From: an uncultured Alistipes sp.
Lineage (GTDB): Bacteria; Bacteroidota; Bacteroidia; Bacteroidales; Rikenellaceae
Length of the DNA: 64,000 nt
Direction of reading: 5' to 3'
NCBI GenBank assembly: GCA_904502285.1
Contig: CAJGEC010000004.1
Coordinates: 1 to 64,000, forward strand
Position numbers and translations under genes: made by a program. Every line of letters starts with the position of its first letter. The first letter of the stretch is position 1. A model generated the notes under the pieces. It was not told the DNA's origin, searched no databases, and saw only the letters and a list, made by a program, of their open reading frames with translations. Shown here piece by piece: positions 7,611 through 16,986 of this stretch.

Positions 7611-10001
7611 ATGATAAACAACGATATACTTGAGGGGCTCAACCCCTCGCAACGTGAAGCCGTAGTAAACTACGATGGACCCTCGCTCATCATCGCTGGA
7701 GCGGGCTCTGGAAAGACACGTGTGCTTACCACACGTATCGCCTATATGTTGAGCCAGGGAGTAGACCCCTCGTCTATTCTCGCCCTCACCTTTACCAACA
7801 AGGCGGCCCGCGAGATGCGTGAGCGTATCGAGAAGTTGGTGGGCCCCCGCGCTCGCTATATACGTATGGGTACGTTCCACTCGGTCTTTGCCCGCCTACT
7901 GCGCGAAAACGCTGCGCGCATAGGCTTCCCAGAGAGTTTCACAATTTACGAGCCCAACGACGTTAAGAACCTCATTAAGAGCATCATCAAGGAGCGCAAC
8001 TTGCCCGAAGAGAGGTATAAGCCTCAGGCCGTTGCTGCACGTATCTCGATGGCTAAGAACTGCCTCATAACCCCTGGTGCGTATAAGGCAAACGCCGTTA
8101 TCGTAGGCGAAGACCGCGAGGCCAAGATGCCAGAGGTGGCCGACATCTATATCGAGTACTGCAACCGCTGTAAGCGCAATGGTGCTATGGATTTCGACGA
8201 CCTCTTGCTACAGACCAACATCCTTCTTAGGGATGCCCCAGAGGTCTTGGCACAGTATCAGGATCGTTTCAAATATGTGCTTGTCGATGAGTATCAGGAT
8301 ACGAATATGGCGCAGTATATCATCGTGCGCCGTCTGGCCCTCAAGCACAACAACGTATGTGTGGTAGGTGACGATGCGCAGAGTATCTACGCCTTCCGAG
8401 GTGCTAAGATTGAGAATATCCTCTCCTTCCAGCGCGACTACCCCACCACCAAAGTCTATAAACTTGAGCAGAACTACCGCTCGACACAGACCATCGTCGA
8501 GGCTGCCAACTCGCTCATTGCACACAACTCACGACGCCTGGATAAGAGGTGTTTCTCGGCTGCCGAGAAGGGCGAAAAGATTCGCTTGGTGAGGGTTGTT
8601 GAGGATAGTTACGAGGCCGTTGAGGTCGCTATGGATATCAAGGATAGAGCAAGGGAGGGTGCCGAATGGAGCGACTTCGCCATCCTCTACCGCACCAACA
8701 AGCAACACGGTATGTTCGAGTCGGCACTCGCCCGACGTGGTATCCCCTATCGTGTCTACAAGGGTATGTCGTTGCTCGACCACGCCGTAGTGCGCAATAT
8801 GATAGCCTATCTATGTGTTATCCTCAACCCCAATGACGACGAGTCGTTCAAGCGCATCATCAACTTCCCTGCCCGCGGTATTGGCAACACCACCATCGCC
8901 CGAATTGGAGAGATTGCAGCGGCGAAGCAGACCTCTATGTGGCACGCCGTAGATACCCTTGTCACCTCGTCGGAGGCTATGGGCACGGTGGAGCGCACCG
9001 TAGCCAAGAAGGTTGCCGACTTCGTGAAGATGATAAACGAGCTCTCGGCAATGCGCGTAGAGATGGGTGTTTGTGACTTCGCTAAGGAGGTTATGCTACG
9101 CTCTGGAATCCTCCACGACTTGGAGAGGGAGAAGAAGCCTGAGAATGACACCGCAAAGGACTACCTCGACCAGTTATTAGCGATGATGAGCTCCTACGAG
9201 GATGAGTGCAACCGCGAGATGGATGAGGGACTTAGAGAGGTCACCGACATACCTACCATCGACGAGTGGATGCAGAATGTTATGCTCCAGACCGACCAAG
9301 ACACCGAGGACGATGGCAACAAGGTTACCCTTATGACCGTTCACTCGGCAAAGGGCTTGGAGTACGACTACATCTATATTGTAGGTATGGAGGAGGGACT
9401 CTTCCCCTCATCACGCTCCGCAGAGTCGGCAGCGGACCTTGAGGAGGAGCGTCGCTTGATGTATGTGGCCATAACTCGTGCTAAAAAGGCGGCTATGCTC
9501 TCCTTCTCGGAGATGCGCCGTGTGTGGGGAAAAACCGAGAACACCTCGCCAAGCCGCTTCCTCAAGGAGATTGAGCGCGAATTCCTCGATGCCAACTTCA
9601 ATATCGACGAACTCTTTGGCCGTAACCGCTGGGCCTCAATCACCGAGGATGAGCCACGCCCACGCTTTGAATCGCTGAAGAGCCGCTATGGCACACCTAC
9701 CCCCAACAAGGGTAACACACCACGCCAGCCTCGACCTGAGATTATTGAAACCCCACGCCCCTTAGACCCTACCAAGGCAGGTATGCGCTCGGTGGGCACT
9801 CGCCAGGAGGGCACAGCTCCAACGGCGGATACGGGTGAGTGCCAGTTCAAGGTGGGCGACCGTGTGGTACACCCTAAGTTTGGCCGTGGCATTGTTGAGC
9901 GCATCGAGGCCCTAACCACAGACCACAAGGTGGTGGTATCATTCGAGGGTTATGGCTCAAAGACACTACTCGCGAAGTTTGCAAAACTCTCAAAAGCATA
10001 G
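7611..10001 (+). CDS. UvrD/PcrA-type 3'-5' DNA helicase
   Basis: A 796-residue superfamily 1A helicase. Seen in order: Q-motif region LNPSQREAV, Walker A GAGSGKTRVLTTRI (about residues 30-43), motif Ia FTNKAAREMRERI, motif II VDEYQDTN, motif III GDDAQSIYAFRGA, motif IV LEQNYRSTQTIV, motif V TVHSAKGLEYDYIYIVGMEE and motif VI RRLMYVAITRAKK. The C-terminal 50 residues (GDRVVHPKFGRGIVERI) match the Tudor-like tail by which PcrA/UvrD binds RNA polymerase. A role in nucleotide excision repair and in clearing stalled polymerase is expected. Whether it is called uvrD or pcrA is a naming choice. Confidence 0.93.
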   Translation: MINNDILEGLNPSQREAVVNYDGPSLIIAGAGSGKTRVLTTRIAYMLSQGVDPSSILALTFTNKAAREMRERIEKLVGPRARYIRMGTFHSVFARLLRENAARIGFPESFTIYEPNDVKNLIKSIIKERNLPEERYKPQAVAARISMAKNCLITPGAYKANAVIVGEDREAKMPEVADIYIEYCNRCKRNGAMDFDDLLLQTNILLRDAPEVLAQYQDRFKYVLVDEYQDTNMAQYIIVRRLALKHNNVCVVGDDAQSIYAFRGAKIENILSFQRDYPTTKVYKLEQNYRSTQTIVEAANSLIAHNSRRLDKRCFSAAEKGEKIRLVRVVEDSYEAVEVAMDIKDRAREGAEWSDFAILYRTNKQHGMFESALARRGIPYRVYKGMSLLDHAVVRNMIAYLCVILNPNDDESFKRIINFPARGIGNTTIARIGEIAAAKQTSMWHAVDTLVTSSEAMGTVERTVAKKVADFVKMINELSAMRVEMGVCDFAKEVMLRSGILHDLEREKKPENDTAKDYLDQLLAMMSSYEDECNREMDEGLREVTDIPTIDEWMQNVMLQTDQDTEDDGNKVTLMTVHSAKGLEYDYIYIVGMEEGLFPSSRSAESAADLEEERRLMYVAITRAKKAAMLSFSEMRRVWGKTENTSPSRFLKEIEREFLDANFNIDELFGRNRWASITEDEPRPRFESLKSRYGTPTPNKGNTPRQPRPEIIETPRPLDPTKAGMRSVGTRQEGTAPTADTGECQFKVGDRVVHPKFGRGIVERIEALTTDHKVVVSFEGYGSKTLLAKFAKLSKA

Positions 10002-10005
10002 TATT

Positions 10006-10938
10006 ATGGAGGAGATAATGGTTTCGGTGATAATGACGACCTACAACCACGAACGCTATATCGCTCAGGCGATAGAGAGCGTTCTTCGTCAGCAGACATC
10101 CTTCCGTATAGAGATTATCATAGGCGAGGATTGTAGCACCGACCGCACCCTTGCCATAGCACAAGATTACCAGGCTCAATACCCAGAGGCGATACATATC
10201 ATTCGTTCCGAGGAGAATGTGGGCTGGCGCAAAAACTATCGTCGCACCATCGCCGCAGCACGTGGCAAGTATATCGCCCTACTCGATGGCGACGACTACT
10301 TCACCCACCGCAAGAAGTTGCAGATGCAGGTGGACCTCCTTGAGCAACACCCCGACGCAGGGATGTGCTATACCCGTTCCGAGCGTATCGACGAGGGTGG
10401 CACAACGACGATCTATCCCGAATCGGAGTGCTACACCTCCTTCGGCGAGATGCTCAGGCGCAACCCCGCAGAGAACTGTACCGTTGTGGCACGCAGGAAG
10501 TTAGTCGAGCGCTACTACCAAACTATCCGCCCTGAGGAGCATCCCGAATGGCTGACAGATGATTTGCCTATGTGGTTATGGTTTGCCACCGAGGCCAAGG
10601 TAGTGGCCATAGATTGCCCGATGGCGGTACATAGGGTGCTACGCCAGAGCGTGAGCCACAACCCCGATTACCGTAAAAAGATAGAGTTCGTGGACTCGCT
10701 CTACGACATAAGCCTTTGGTACGACGAGCACTACAACGAGAGCCGTATGCGCGAGGAACTACTCACCTCCAAGCACAATACAGCCCTATGGGTACTCTCC
10801 TACAATGGCTCAATCAAGGAGTACATAACTCGTTGGCACAGAGATATAACCAGTCACAAACCGCTACTTCGCAACATAGCCTCCTACGGACTATTTGCTA
10901 AGAAGATAGGTTGGCGTATGTGGCAAAAAAGAGGATAG
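10006..10938 (+). CDS. Family 2 glycosyltransferase
   Basis: A 310-residue GT-A fold enzyme. The N-terminal nucleotide-sugar half is plain: VSVIMTTYNHERYIAQAIES, then EIIIGEDCSTDRT, then the metal-binding DxD-type motif LLDGDDYF at about residues 96-103. The C-terminal half is helical with a WLTDDLPMWLW segment, as in Bacteroidetes surface-glycan transferases. The sugar and acceptor are unknown, and no other glycan genes lie nearby. The ATG at 10006 lies 4 bases after the helicase stop; the ATG at 10018 is a possible alternative with a GGAGGAG stretch before it. The longer frame from 9952 would overlap uvrD and is not needed. Confidence 0.85.
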   Translation: MEEIMVSVIMTTYNHERYIAQAIESVLRQQTSFRIEIIIGEDCSTDRTLAIAQDYQAQYPEAIHIIRSEENVGWRKNYRRTIAAARGKYIALLDGDDYFTHRKKLQMQVDLLEQHPDAGMCYTRSERIDEGGTTTIYPESECYTSFGEMLRRNPAENCTVVARRKLVERYYQTIRPEEHPEWLTDDLPMWLWFATEAKVVAIDCPMAVHRVLRQSVSHNPDYRKKIEFVDSLYDISLWYDEHYNESRMREELLTSKHNTALWVLSYNGSIKEYITRWHRDITSHKPLLRNIASYGLFAKKIGWRMWQKRG

Positions 10939-10940
10939 GT

Positions 10941-11594
10941 ATGAGACTAAAACAGCGATACGACTACATCATAGATTACTTCTCGAAGAGTATGCCTACG
11001 GCCGAGAGCGAACTCAACTTCCGCACCCCCTTCGAGTTGCTCGTTGCCGTAGTTCTCTCGGCTCAATGCACCGACAAGAGGGTCAATCTCACCACCCCCG
11101 CACTCTTCGAGGCCTACCCCACAGCCGAGGCTATGTCCAAGGCTACGGCAGAGGAGATTTACGAATACATAAAGAGCATCTCCTACCCCAACAACAAGGC
11201 TAAGCACCTCGCGACGCTCTCACGTCAGATAGTCGAGAAGTTCGGCGGAGAGGTGCCGAGCGACCCTAAGGAGTTGGAGTCGTTGCAAGGCGTAGGTCGC
11301 AAGACGGCAAATGTCGTTGGGGCAGTGCTGTGGGGCAGGGAGGTGATGCCCGTAGATACCCACGTCTTCCGTGTGGCCGACCGCATAGGTCTCTCGACAA
11401 ATGCCAAGACCCCCCTGGCTACCGAGCGCCAGTTGGAGAGGGGTTTCCCCAAGGAGTTGCTCCCCATTGCCCACCACTGGCTCATCCTCCACGGCCGCTA
11501 TGTCTGCATCGCCCGCAAACCAAAGTGCGACATTTGTGGCATCAAGGAGGCGTGTCGTTATTATAATAAAACCGTTAAAACCAGCCAATTATGA
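10941..11594 (+). CDS. nth: Endonuclease III
   Basis: A 217-residue base-excision-repair glycosylase/AP lyase for oxidised pyrimidines. The helix-hairpin-helix with the catalytic Lys reads LQGVGRKTANVVG; the usual Pro of LPGVGRKT is Gln here. The catalytic Asp follows in VMPVDTHVF. The C-terminal CIARKPKCDICGIKEAC gives the C-x6-C-x2-C-x5-C ligands of the [4Fe-4S] cluster. It starts 2 bases after the glycosyltransferase stop, and its own stop overlaps the next ATG. The start at 10941 is preferred to 10911, which would lie inside the upstream gene. Confidence 0.93.
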   Translation: MRLKQRYDYIIDYFSKSMPTAESELNFRTPFELLVAVVLSAQCTDKRVNLTTPALFEAYPTAEAMSKATAEEIYEYIKSISYPNNKAKHLATLSRQIVEKFGGEVPSDPKELESLQGVGRKTANVVGAVLWGREVMPVDTHVFRVADRIGLSTNAKTPLATERQLERGFPKELLPIAHHWLILHGRYVCIARKPKCDICGIKEACRYYNKTVKTSQL

Positions 11595-13027
11595 GATATA
11601 TTTTAGCCTTTGCCACACTTCTATTTGTCGGTTGCACAACTCCCTCCTACCCAGGCATCGACAGCCCTTCGGGAGGCAACAGCTCTATCGACCAGCAGAT
11701 AATCAGTTATATAGACCAGCGACTCCTCGACGAGTACTACTGGCTCGACGAGGTCAAGGAGAAGTCCCCCTCGTTTAACCGCTATGTCGAGTGGGAGGAT
11801 TACCTCGACGGAGCATTACGACTGCTCACCACCAATACCGACGATGGCTACACCAAGAATGACCAGCGACACTTCTACTCCTTCATCCGCCAGACAAATG
11901 GCTCGACACGTAGCGCAAAGAGTGGCTTTGGTATCGCCCTGCACTACACCATAGGTCTCGTAAGCCGCGACAAGCAGCAGTACGCCTTCTACATCGACTA
12001 TGTCTACCCGAACTCCCCAGCCGAGGAGGCTGGTGTTAAGCGTGGCGATGTTATTATGCAGATTGATGACCGCAACATCACCCAGAGCAACTACATAGAG
12101 CTCTTCAATAGGATTGAGAACAGCACCTCCAATGATATTAGGCTCTCACTCTACGCGCGCGCTGAGAATGACTACAACGACAGAGATTTCGTCGATGTGA
12201 GCCTCAGTAGAGCCCAGTATGAGGAGACTACCGTTATCTACAACGAGATTTTCAACCTCAATGGAGGTAACCAACGTGTTGGTTACTTGGTATATACGGG
12301 CTTTGACAGCGACTATGACGACGACCTAATCTCAACTATCGAGATGTTCAAGGACGAGCAGGTGAACGAGGTAGTTCTCGACCTACGCTGTAATGGTGGT
12401 GGCGAGGTGACATCTATGGTCAAGTTATGCTCTGCGCTCCTGCCAGCAACATACGAGGATAGTGTTATCGCCAAGATTATGCGCAACCCAAAAAACAAGA
12501 AGATTAGGGAGAGTTCCACCTTCAACTTAAAAAATACGGGGTCGCTACTCAACCTCTCGCGCCTGACGGTCATCTGCTCCGAAAATAGTGCTTCGGCTTC
12601 GGAGATGGTGGTTATGGGATTGCGAGGCATCGACTTCCCCGTGACCGTGGTGGGTAGCACCACACAGGGCAAGAATTGCGGTATGGATGTGTCGCGCAAG
12701 ACCTTCGGGTCGGTGAGTGTGGAGTATGCCCCCATTACCTTTATGTGCTTCAATGCCAAGGGCTTTGGCGACTGGGGTGAGGGTATCGTTCCCGACTACG
12801 ACATCACCTCGGAGAATCCCTACGGCCTAATAGAAGAGACCTACCCTCGGCCCCACAGCAACTGGGGAGACGAGGTAAATGATACGGCTCTTGCCGTGGC
12901 TCTCGCCACCATCTCAGGAGGTGCGGTTACGACCACCGACGCTACTCGTGCTACAGCCCAAACCTTCGAGGCAACAACCACAATACCTAAGCCTATAACG
13001 GGTATGCTCCTCTATGAGGAGGAGTAG
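11591..13027 (+). CDS. S41 family peptidase, lipoprotein with PDZ domain
   Basis: A 478-residue protein with a short lipoprotein signal (cleavage before Cys in LLFVGC, about residue 15), so it is probably anchored in the outer membrane or periplasm. A PDZ domain lies at about 100-205 (YPNSPAEEAGVKRGDVIMQID). The tail-specific protease domain follows, with LDLRCNGGGEV, the catalytic Ser in SENSASASEM (about 335) and the Lys in TTQGKNCG. This is the Bacteroidetes S41 lipoprotein subtype and differs from the larger processing protease at 34.0-35.7 kb. Its start shares an ATGA with the end of nth, so the two are translationally coupled. Its substrate is unknown. Confidence 0.9.
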   Translation: MRYILAFATLLFVGCTTPSYPGIDSPSGGNSSIDQQIISYIDQRLLDEYYWLDEVKEKSPSFNRYVEWEDYLDGALRLLTTNTDDGYTKNDQRHFYSFIRQTNGSTRSAKSGFGIALHYTIGLVSRDKQQYAFYIDYVYPNSPAEEAGVKRGDVIMQIDDRNITQSNYIELFNRIENSTSNDIRLSLYARAENDYNDRDFVDVSLSRAQYEETTVIYNEIFNLNGGNQRVGYLVYTGFDSDYDDDLISTIEMFKDEQVNEVVLDLRCNGGGEVTSMVKLCSALLPATYEDSVIAKIMRNPKNKKIRESSTFNLKNTGSLLNLSRLTVICSENSASASEMVVMGLRGIDFPVTVVGSTTQGKNCGMDVSRKTFGSVSVEYAPITFMCFNAKGFGDWGEGIVPDYDITSENPYGLIEETYPRPHSNWGDEVNDTALAVALATISGGAVTTTDATRATAQTFEATTTIPKPITGMLLYEEE

Positions 13028-13032
13028 CCTTG

Positions 13033-13063
13033 TTGGAGATTTTAAATAAAATTCCTAACTTTG
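13033..13063 (+). promoter_or_regulatory. Promoter of the bat-type operon
   Basis: TTG at 13033-13035, 20 bases, then TAACTTTG at 13056-13063, a near-perfect Bacteroidetes promoter. Transcription should start near 13070, which rules out the ATG at 13068 as the start of moxR and supports 13134. Confidence 0.8.
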
Positions 13064-13133
13064 CAATATGCTCACACTCCTCTGCGTTAGGAGTAGTAAA
13101 CCAACTCGATTAGAGACAAAAAAGATATACAAA

Positions 13134-14132
13134 ATGAACGAAGTAGTAAACATCAAAGAACTAAATGCCCATATCCAGGAGGAGTCGGTATTTGTGGACA
13201 CACTACGTAAGGAGATTTCACGTGTCATCGTCGGTCAGCAGCACCTCATCGACACACTCCTCATCGGACTTCTCTCCGATGGTCACATCCTCTTGGAGGG
13301 TGTTCCAGGTCTGGCAAAGACCCTCGCCATCACAACCCTCTCAAAGGCTGTAGATGCTAAGTTTGCCCGTATTCAGTTTACCCCAGACTTGTTGCCTGCC
13401 GACCTTATCGGTACGCTCATCTACTCGCAGCGCAACGAGGAGTTCACCGTTAAGCAGGGCCCTATCTTCGCGAACTTCGTTCTTGCCGATGAGATCAACC
13501 GCTCGCCAGCCAAGGTGCAGTCGGCACTATTGGAGGCTATGCAGGAGAAGCAGGTAACCATTGGTGACAACACCTACGCCTTGCCAAAGCCATTCTTGGT
13601 ACTCGCTACGCAGAACCCTTTGGAGCAGGAGGGTACCTACCCACTCCCTGAGGCCCAGGTAGACCGTTTTATGCTCAAGGCCAAGATTTCGTACCCTAAG
13701 CGTGCCGAGGAGTTGGATATTATCCGTATGAACCTTTCTGGTCAGGGTATGCCTAAGGTTGAGAAGGTCATCACTCCAGAAGACATCGTTCGCGCCCGCG
13801 AGGTAGTGAACAAGGTCTATATGGACGAGAAGATCGAGCGCTACATTATCGACATCATCTTCGCTACGCGCGAGCCTTCGGAGTACCACCTCCAGTCGCT
13901 CCAGCCACTCATCGCCTATGGCGGCTCTCCACGTGCTAGTATTGCCTTGGCTAAGGCAGCACGTGCCTACGCCTTCATCCAGCGCCGTGGCTACGTGATC
14001 CCTGAGGATGTGCGCGCCATCTGCCACGATGTATTGCGCCACCGCATCGGACTCACCTACGAGGCTGAGGCCGAGAATATTACCACCGAAAATATCATTA
14101 CCGACATCCTAAATAACGTCATCGTACCATAA
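13134..14132 (+). CDS. MoxR family AAA+ ATPase
   Basis: A 332-residue MoxR ATPase (AAA_3) that works as a chaperone-like ATPase for VWA-domain partners. Walker A is GVPGLAKT at about residues 48-55, Walker B VLADEINRSPAKVQSALLEA, sensor 1 ATQNPLEQEGTYPLPEAQVDRF, and a C-terminal lid near GGSPRASIALAKAARA. It is the first gene of a bat-type operon, and the next gene (DUF58) overlaps its stop by one base. An upstream ATG at 13068 lies at the expected transcription start and is unlikely to be used. Confidence 0.93.
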   Translation: MNEVVNIKELNAHIQEESVFVDTLRKEISRVIVGQQHLIDTLLIGLLSDGHILLEGVPGLAKTLAITTLSKAVDAKFARIQFTPDLLPADLIGTLIYSQRNEEFTVKQGPIFANFVLADEINRSPAKVQSALLEAMQEKQVTIGDNTYALPKPFLVLATQNPLEQEGTYPLPEAQVDRFMLKAKISYPKRAEELDIIRMNLSGQGMPKVEKVITPEDIVRAREVVNKVYMDEKIERYIIDIIFATREPSEYHLQSLQPLIAYGGSPRASIALAKAARAYAFIQRRGYVIPEDVRAICHDVLRHRIGLTYEAEAENITTENIITDILNNVIVP

Positions 14133-15016
14133 TGCACTACAGCGACGAGGACATACTTAAGCGCGTTCGTCAGATTGAGATAAAGACGCGCGGGCTCTCG
14201 GACGAGATCTTCGCCGGCAAGTACCATACCGCCTTTCGAGGTCGTGGTATGTCGTTCGCCGAGGTGAGGGAGTATCGCCCTGGTGACGATGTGCGCGATA
14301 TTGACTGGAACGTCACGGCTCGCTCACAGAGACCCCACATCAAGGTCTATGAGGAGGAGCGCGAACTTACGATGATGCTCTTGGTGGATGTGTCGCCCTC
14401 GCGTATGTTTGGCTCCGAGGAGCTGACCAAGAAGAATATGATGACCGAGATAGCCGCCACGCTTGCCTTCTCGGCCTCGAAGAACAACGATAAAGTTGGC
14501 TGTATCCTCTTCTCGGACCGCATCGAGAAGTTCATTCCTCCGAAGAAGGGCCGTAGCCATATCCTTATGATAATCCGAGAGTTGGTGAGCTTTACCCCCA
14601 CGGGCCAGAGTACCAACATATCGGAGGCACTGCGCTACTTGGTGGGTGTGAATAAGAAGCGTACCACAACATTCCTGCTCTCGGACCTCATCAACGCCAA
14701 GGAGGATATGCCGAAAATGGAGGATGCCCTCAAAATTGCGACCTCGAAGCACGATATTATGGCTATCCGCGTCTTCGACAAGCGCGATAGGGAGTTGCCC
14801 GATGTCGGAATTATCGAGGTGCAGGATGCCGAGACCAACGAGACCACGTGGCTCGACACCTCGTCATCGCGTGTGAGGGCGTTCTGGCGAGATAGTTACG
14901 ACAGTCGCACACGAGAGATGGCGTCGCTCCTGAAGAGCAACCGCATAGATTGTGCGGAGGTGGCTACAAACGAGGACTTCGTTGTGGAACTTATAAAGAT
15001 GTTTAAGACACGATGA
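14132..15016 (+). CDS. DUF58 domain protein of the bat operon
   Basis: A 294-residue protein with the DUF58 signature (FRGRGMSFAEVREYRPGDD, then VRDIDWNVTARS, at about residues 34-65), followed by a VWA-like fold with a MIDAS-like DVSPSRMFGS. It is soluble, without a signal peptide. DUF58 proteins regularly sit between moxR and VWA genes and are taken as adaptors between the ATPase and membrane VWA proteins. It overlaps moxR by one base and shares ATGA with the following gene. Confidence 0.9.
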   Translation: MHYSDEDILKRVRQIEIKTRGLSDEIFAGKYHTAFRGRGMSFAEVREYRPGDDVRDIDWNVTARSQRPHIKVYEEERELTMMLLVDVSPSRMFGSEELTKKNMMTEIAATLAFSASKNNDKVGCILFSDRIEKFIPPKKGRSHILMIIRELVSFTPTGQSTNISEALRYLVGVNKKRTTTFLLSDLINAKEDMPKMEDALKIATSKHDIMAIRVFDKRDRELPDVGIIEVQDAETNETTWLDTSSSRVRAFWRDSYDSRTREMASLLKSNRIDCAEVATNEDFVVELIKMFKTR

Positions 15017-16143
15017 GACGAGTCATAACATATACACTACTCCTACTCTTTGCCACCCTCGCTACCATCGAGGCGCGTGGCGAAAAGCCTATCGTTAGCG
15101 GTCGCTTCTCGAAGGATAGTATCGAGGTGGGCGACCTTGTGGAGTATATCATCGACATCGAGGCCGACCGTGCCACGGTGATTGGTGTCCCCGACTTCGA
15201 CACCGCCACCCCCGACGAGCGCAAGAGGGAGGTCCAGGCCAAGGGCAAGATGTCTACCTATGAGACATACGACGAGGACATCTTCGAGCTTATAGAGGAC
15301 TACCCCATTGATACACTGGAAGTTGATGGTCGTCGTCTACGCCTACGTAAGCGCTACCTATTAGCCACGATGGAGACGGGCAAGATACCTATGCGCCCAA
15401 CACTCCTCTACTTCGACAAGAATCGTGAGATCCCCGACACCCTCTACGCCGAGGAGATGCTATTCCTCAATGTCAAGAGCTACGAGGAACTCGATACCAC
15501 CCTCTTCCTACGCCCCGACCCAATGTCGCAGCAGGGCTTTGGCGTGGATACCGACAAGGCGATGACACTCCTCAAGGATGAGGGTATCAACACCCAGAAG
15601 AACCTCCCATTCATCTTTGGCGAGATTCGCGACTATGTCATCTACTCGGCAATAGCGATAATCGTGCTTGCCCTTATGCTCTACCTCCTGCTCCCCGTGC
15701 TCAAGCGCTACCTTGCACAGCGTGGAGCCATCGTAAAGCCTAAGCCCAAGATGCCACCACATATCGTGGCTATTAAGGCTCTCGAAGAGCTCAAGAACCG
15801 CAAGCTATGCGAGAATGGCAAGCATAAGAGCTACTACACCTCATTAGTCTCTATCCTCAAGGTCTATATCGATGGTCGCTGGGATATCAGCGTCTTGGAC
15901 AAGACCTCGGCAGAGACGATGGTGGCCCTACGCGATGTGGAGTTGCCCAGAGAGTGCCGCAGCAACCTTATCGCCATCTTGGAGACTGCCGATTTTGTGA
16001 AGTTTGCCAAGGTAGTTCCAGAGGCAGAGACCAACGAGGTGCTCTTCATTAAGGCCTACTACTTCGTGGAAAACACCAAGGCAGAAGAGAGTGTCGTTCA
16101 CGACAAGAAAGAGATAAACTTTGAGACACCAATAGACGAGTAA
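15013..16143 (+). CDS. BatD-like membrane protein of the bat operon
   Basis: A 376-residue protein with an N-terminal signal (YTLLLLFATLATIEARG) and a beta-rich periplasmic part (about 25-200) resembling the start of oxygen-tolerance/BatD proteins (SGRFSKDSIEVGDLVEYII). One membrane span follows at about 212-235 (YVIYSAIAIIVLALMLYLLL), then a helical cytoplasmic domain (DUF4381-like) at about 250-350. It is smaller than a full BatD, which usually carries several beta domains. The position between DUF58 and VWA genes is usual for such a protein. It overlaps both neighbours by 1-4 bases. Naming is tentative. Confidence 0.7.
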   Translation: MRRVITYTLLLLFATLATIEARGEKPIVSGRFSKDSIEVGDLVEYIIDIEADRATVIGVPDFDTATPDERKREVQAKGKMSTYETYDEDIFELIEDYPIDTLEVDGRRLRLRKRYLLATMETGKIPMRPTLLYFDKNREIPDTLYAEEMLFLNVKSYEELDTTLFLRPDPMSQQGFGVDTDKAMTLLKDEGINTQKNLPFIFGEIRDYVIYSAIAIIVLALMLYLLLPVLKRYLAQRGAIVKPKPKMPPHIVAIKALEELKNRKLCENGKHKSYYTSLVSILKVYIDGRWDISVLDKTSAETMVALRDVELPRECRSNLIAILETADFVKFAKVVPEAETNEVLFIKAYYFVENTKAEESVVHDKKEINFETPIDE

Positions 16144-16973
16144 TGAGCAACTTACGATATATATGTGGTGCTGTAGCACTCCTGATCGCCATGCTGTTAA
16201 ACCCCTCTACCGCCGAGGCTCAATACTACAAAGAGCGTGGCTTGGTACGCGAGGGAAATAGCAGTTTTCAGAAGCGCAACTACCGCACAAGTTATAACCG
16301 TTATAACGAGGCTTTGGAGTATGACTCGTTGAACTACGAGGCACTCTACAACCGTGCTAACGCCCACCACCACCTGCGCACCTCCACCCCAGAGGACTCT
16401 ACGCTCTTGGCCGAGACTACGTATGGCTATTATGAGGCTATCGCGCGCGATACGCTCCTTAGCAAGGGTCAGCGCGCCGAGGTGTTGCGTAACCTTGGCG
16501 AGAGCCTCTTTAGCGACCATAAGTACGAGGCGGCCCTCAATGCCTTTCGTGAGTCGTTACTGTTGAACCCCGATAGCAAAGAGACGAAATATAACTATGT
16601 GCTAACCAAGCGTATAGTGGACCAAAAACGTCAGCAACAGCAGAATCAGGACAACCAACAGAACCAAGACAATCAGCAAAATCAAGATAACCAACAAAAC
16701 GAGAACAACCAGGAAAACCAGCAGAATCAGGATAACCAACAAAACCAGAACGACCAGCAGAACCAGAACGAGGGCGACCAACCACAGGAGAAGCCTGAAG
16801 AGGGTAATGAGGATGGCCAGGAGCAGGAGAGTCCTGCCGAGCAGCAACCTCGCCAACTCGACAGCGACAAGGAGCGTATGCTGAATGCTATTCAGGCCGA
16901 AGAGGATAAGACTCAGGACAAACTGAAGGAGGAGCGCAAAGGTATAGTTATTCCTGGCAAGAAGAATTGGTAA
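16143..16973 (+). CDS. TPR protein with Gln/Asn-rich tract (BatC-like)
   Basis: A 276-residue protein with a signal peptide (about 1-26, ending near STAEAQ). Two or three tetratricopeptide-type helical pairs follow at about 30-150 (YNRYNEALEYDSLNYEALYN; YEAALNAFRESLLLNPDSKE). Residues about 164-209 are a low-complexity tract of QNQDNQ-type repeats, and the C-terminus is charged, ending in IVIPGKKNW. BatC proteins of Bacteroidetes share the TPR-plus-low-complexity build. In most bat operons BatC follows the two VWA genes, whereas here it precedes them. It is likely periplasmic and a scaffold for the VWA proteins. Confidence 0.75.
   Translation: MSNLRYICGAVALLIAMLLNPSTAEAQYYKERGLVREGNSSFQKRNYRTSYNRYNEALEYDSLNYEALYNRANAHHHLRTSTPEDSTLLAETTYGYYEAIARDTLLSKGQRAEVLRNLGESLFSDHKYEAALNAFRESLLLNPDSKETKYNYVLTKRIVDQKRQQQQNQDNQQNQDNQQNQDNQQNENNQENQQNQDNQQNQNDQQNQNEGDQPQEKPEEGNEDGQEQESPAEQQPRQLDSDKERMLNAIQAEEDKTQDKLKEERKGIVIPGKKNW
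16632..16770 (+). repeat. Tandem CAG/AAC/GAC-rich coding repeat
   Basis: Imperfect tandem units of 15-18 bases built from Gln, Asn and Asp codons (CAG AAC CAR GAC AAY CAG pattern). They encode the Q/N/D tract of the BatC-like protein. The codon wobble positions differ between units, so it is not a freshly expanded microsatellite, but its length may still vary between strains. Confidence 0.8.
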
Positions 16974-16986
16974 CAACTTTTAGAGT

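Noticed and set aside
16632..16770. Possible CRISPR or VNTR array
   Set aside because: The units are in frame within a coding gene and lack spacers; it is a protein low-complexity tract.
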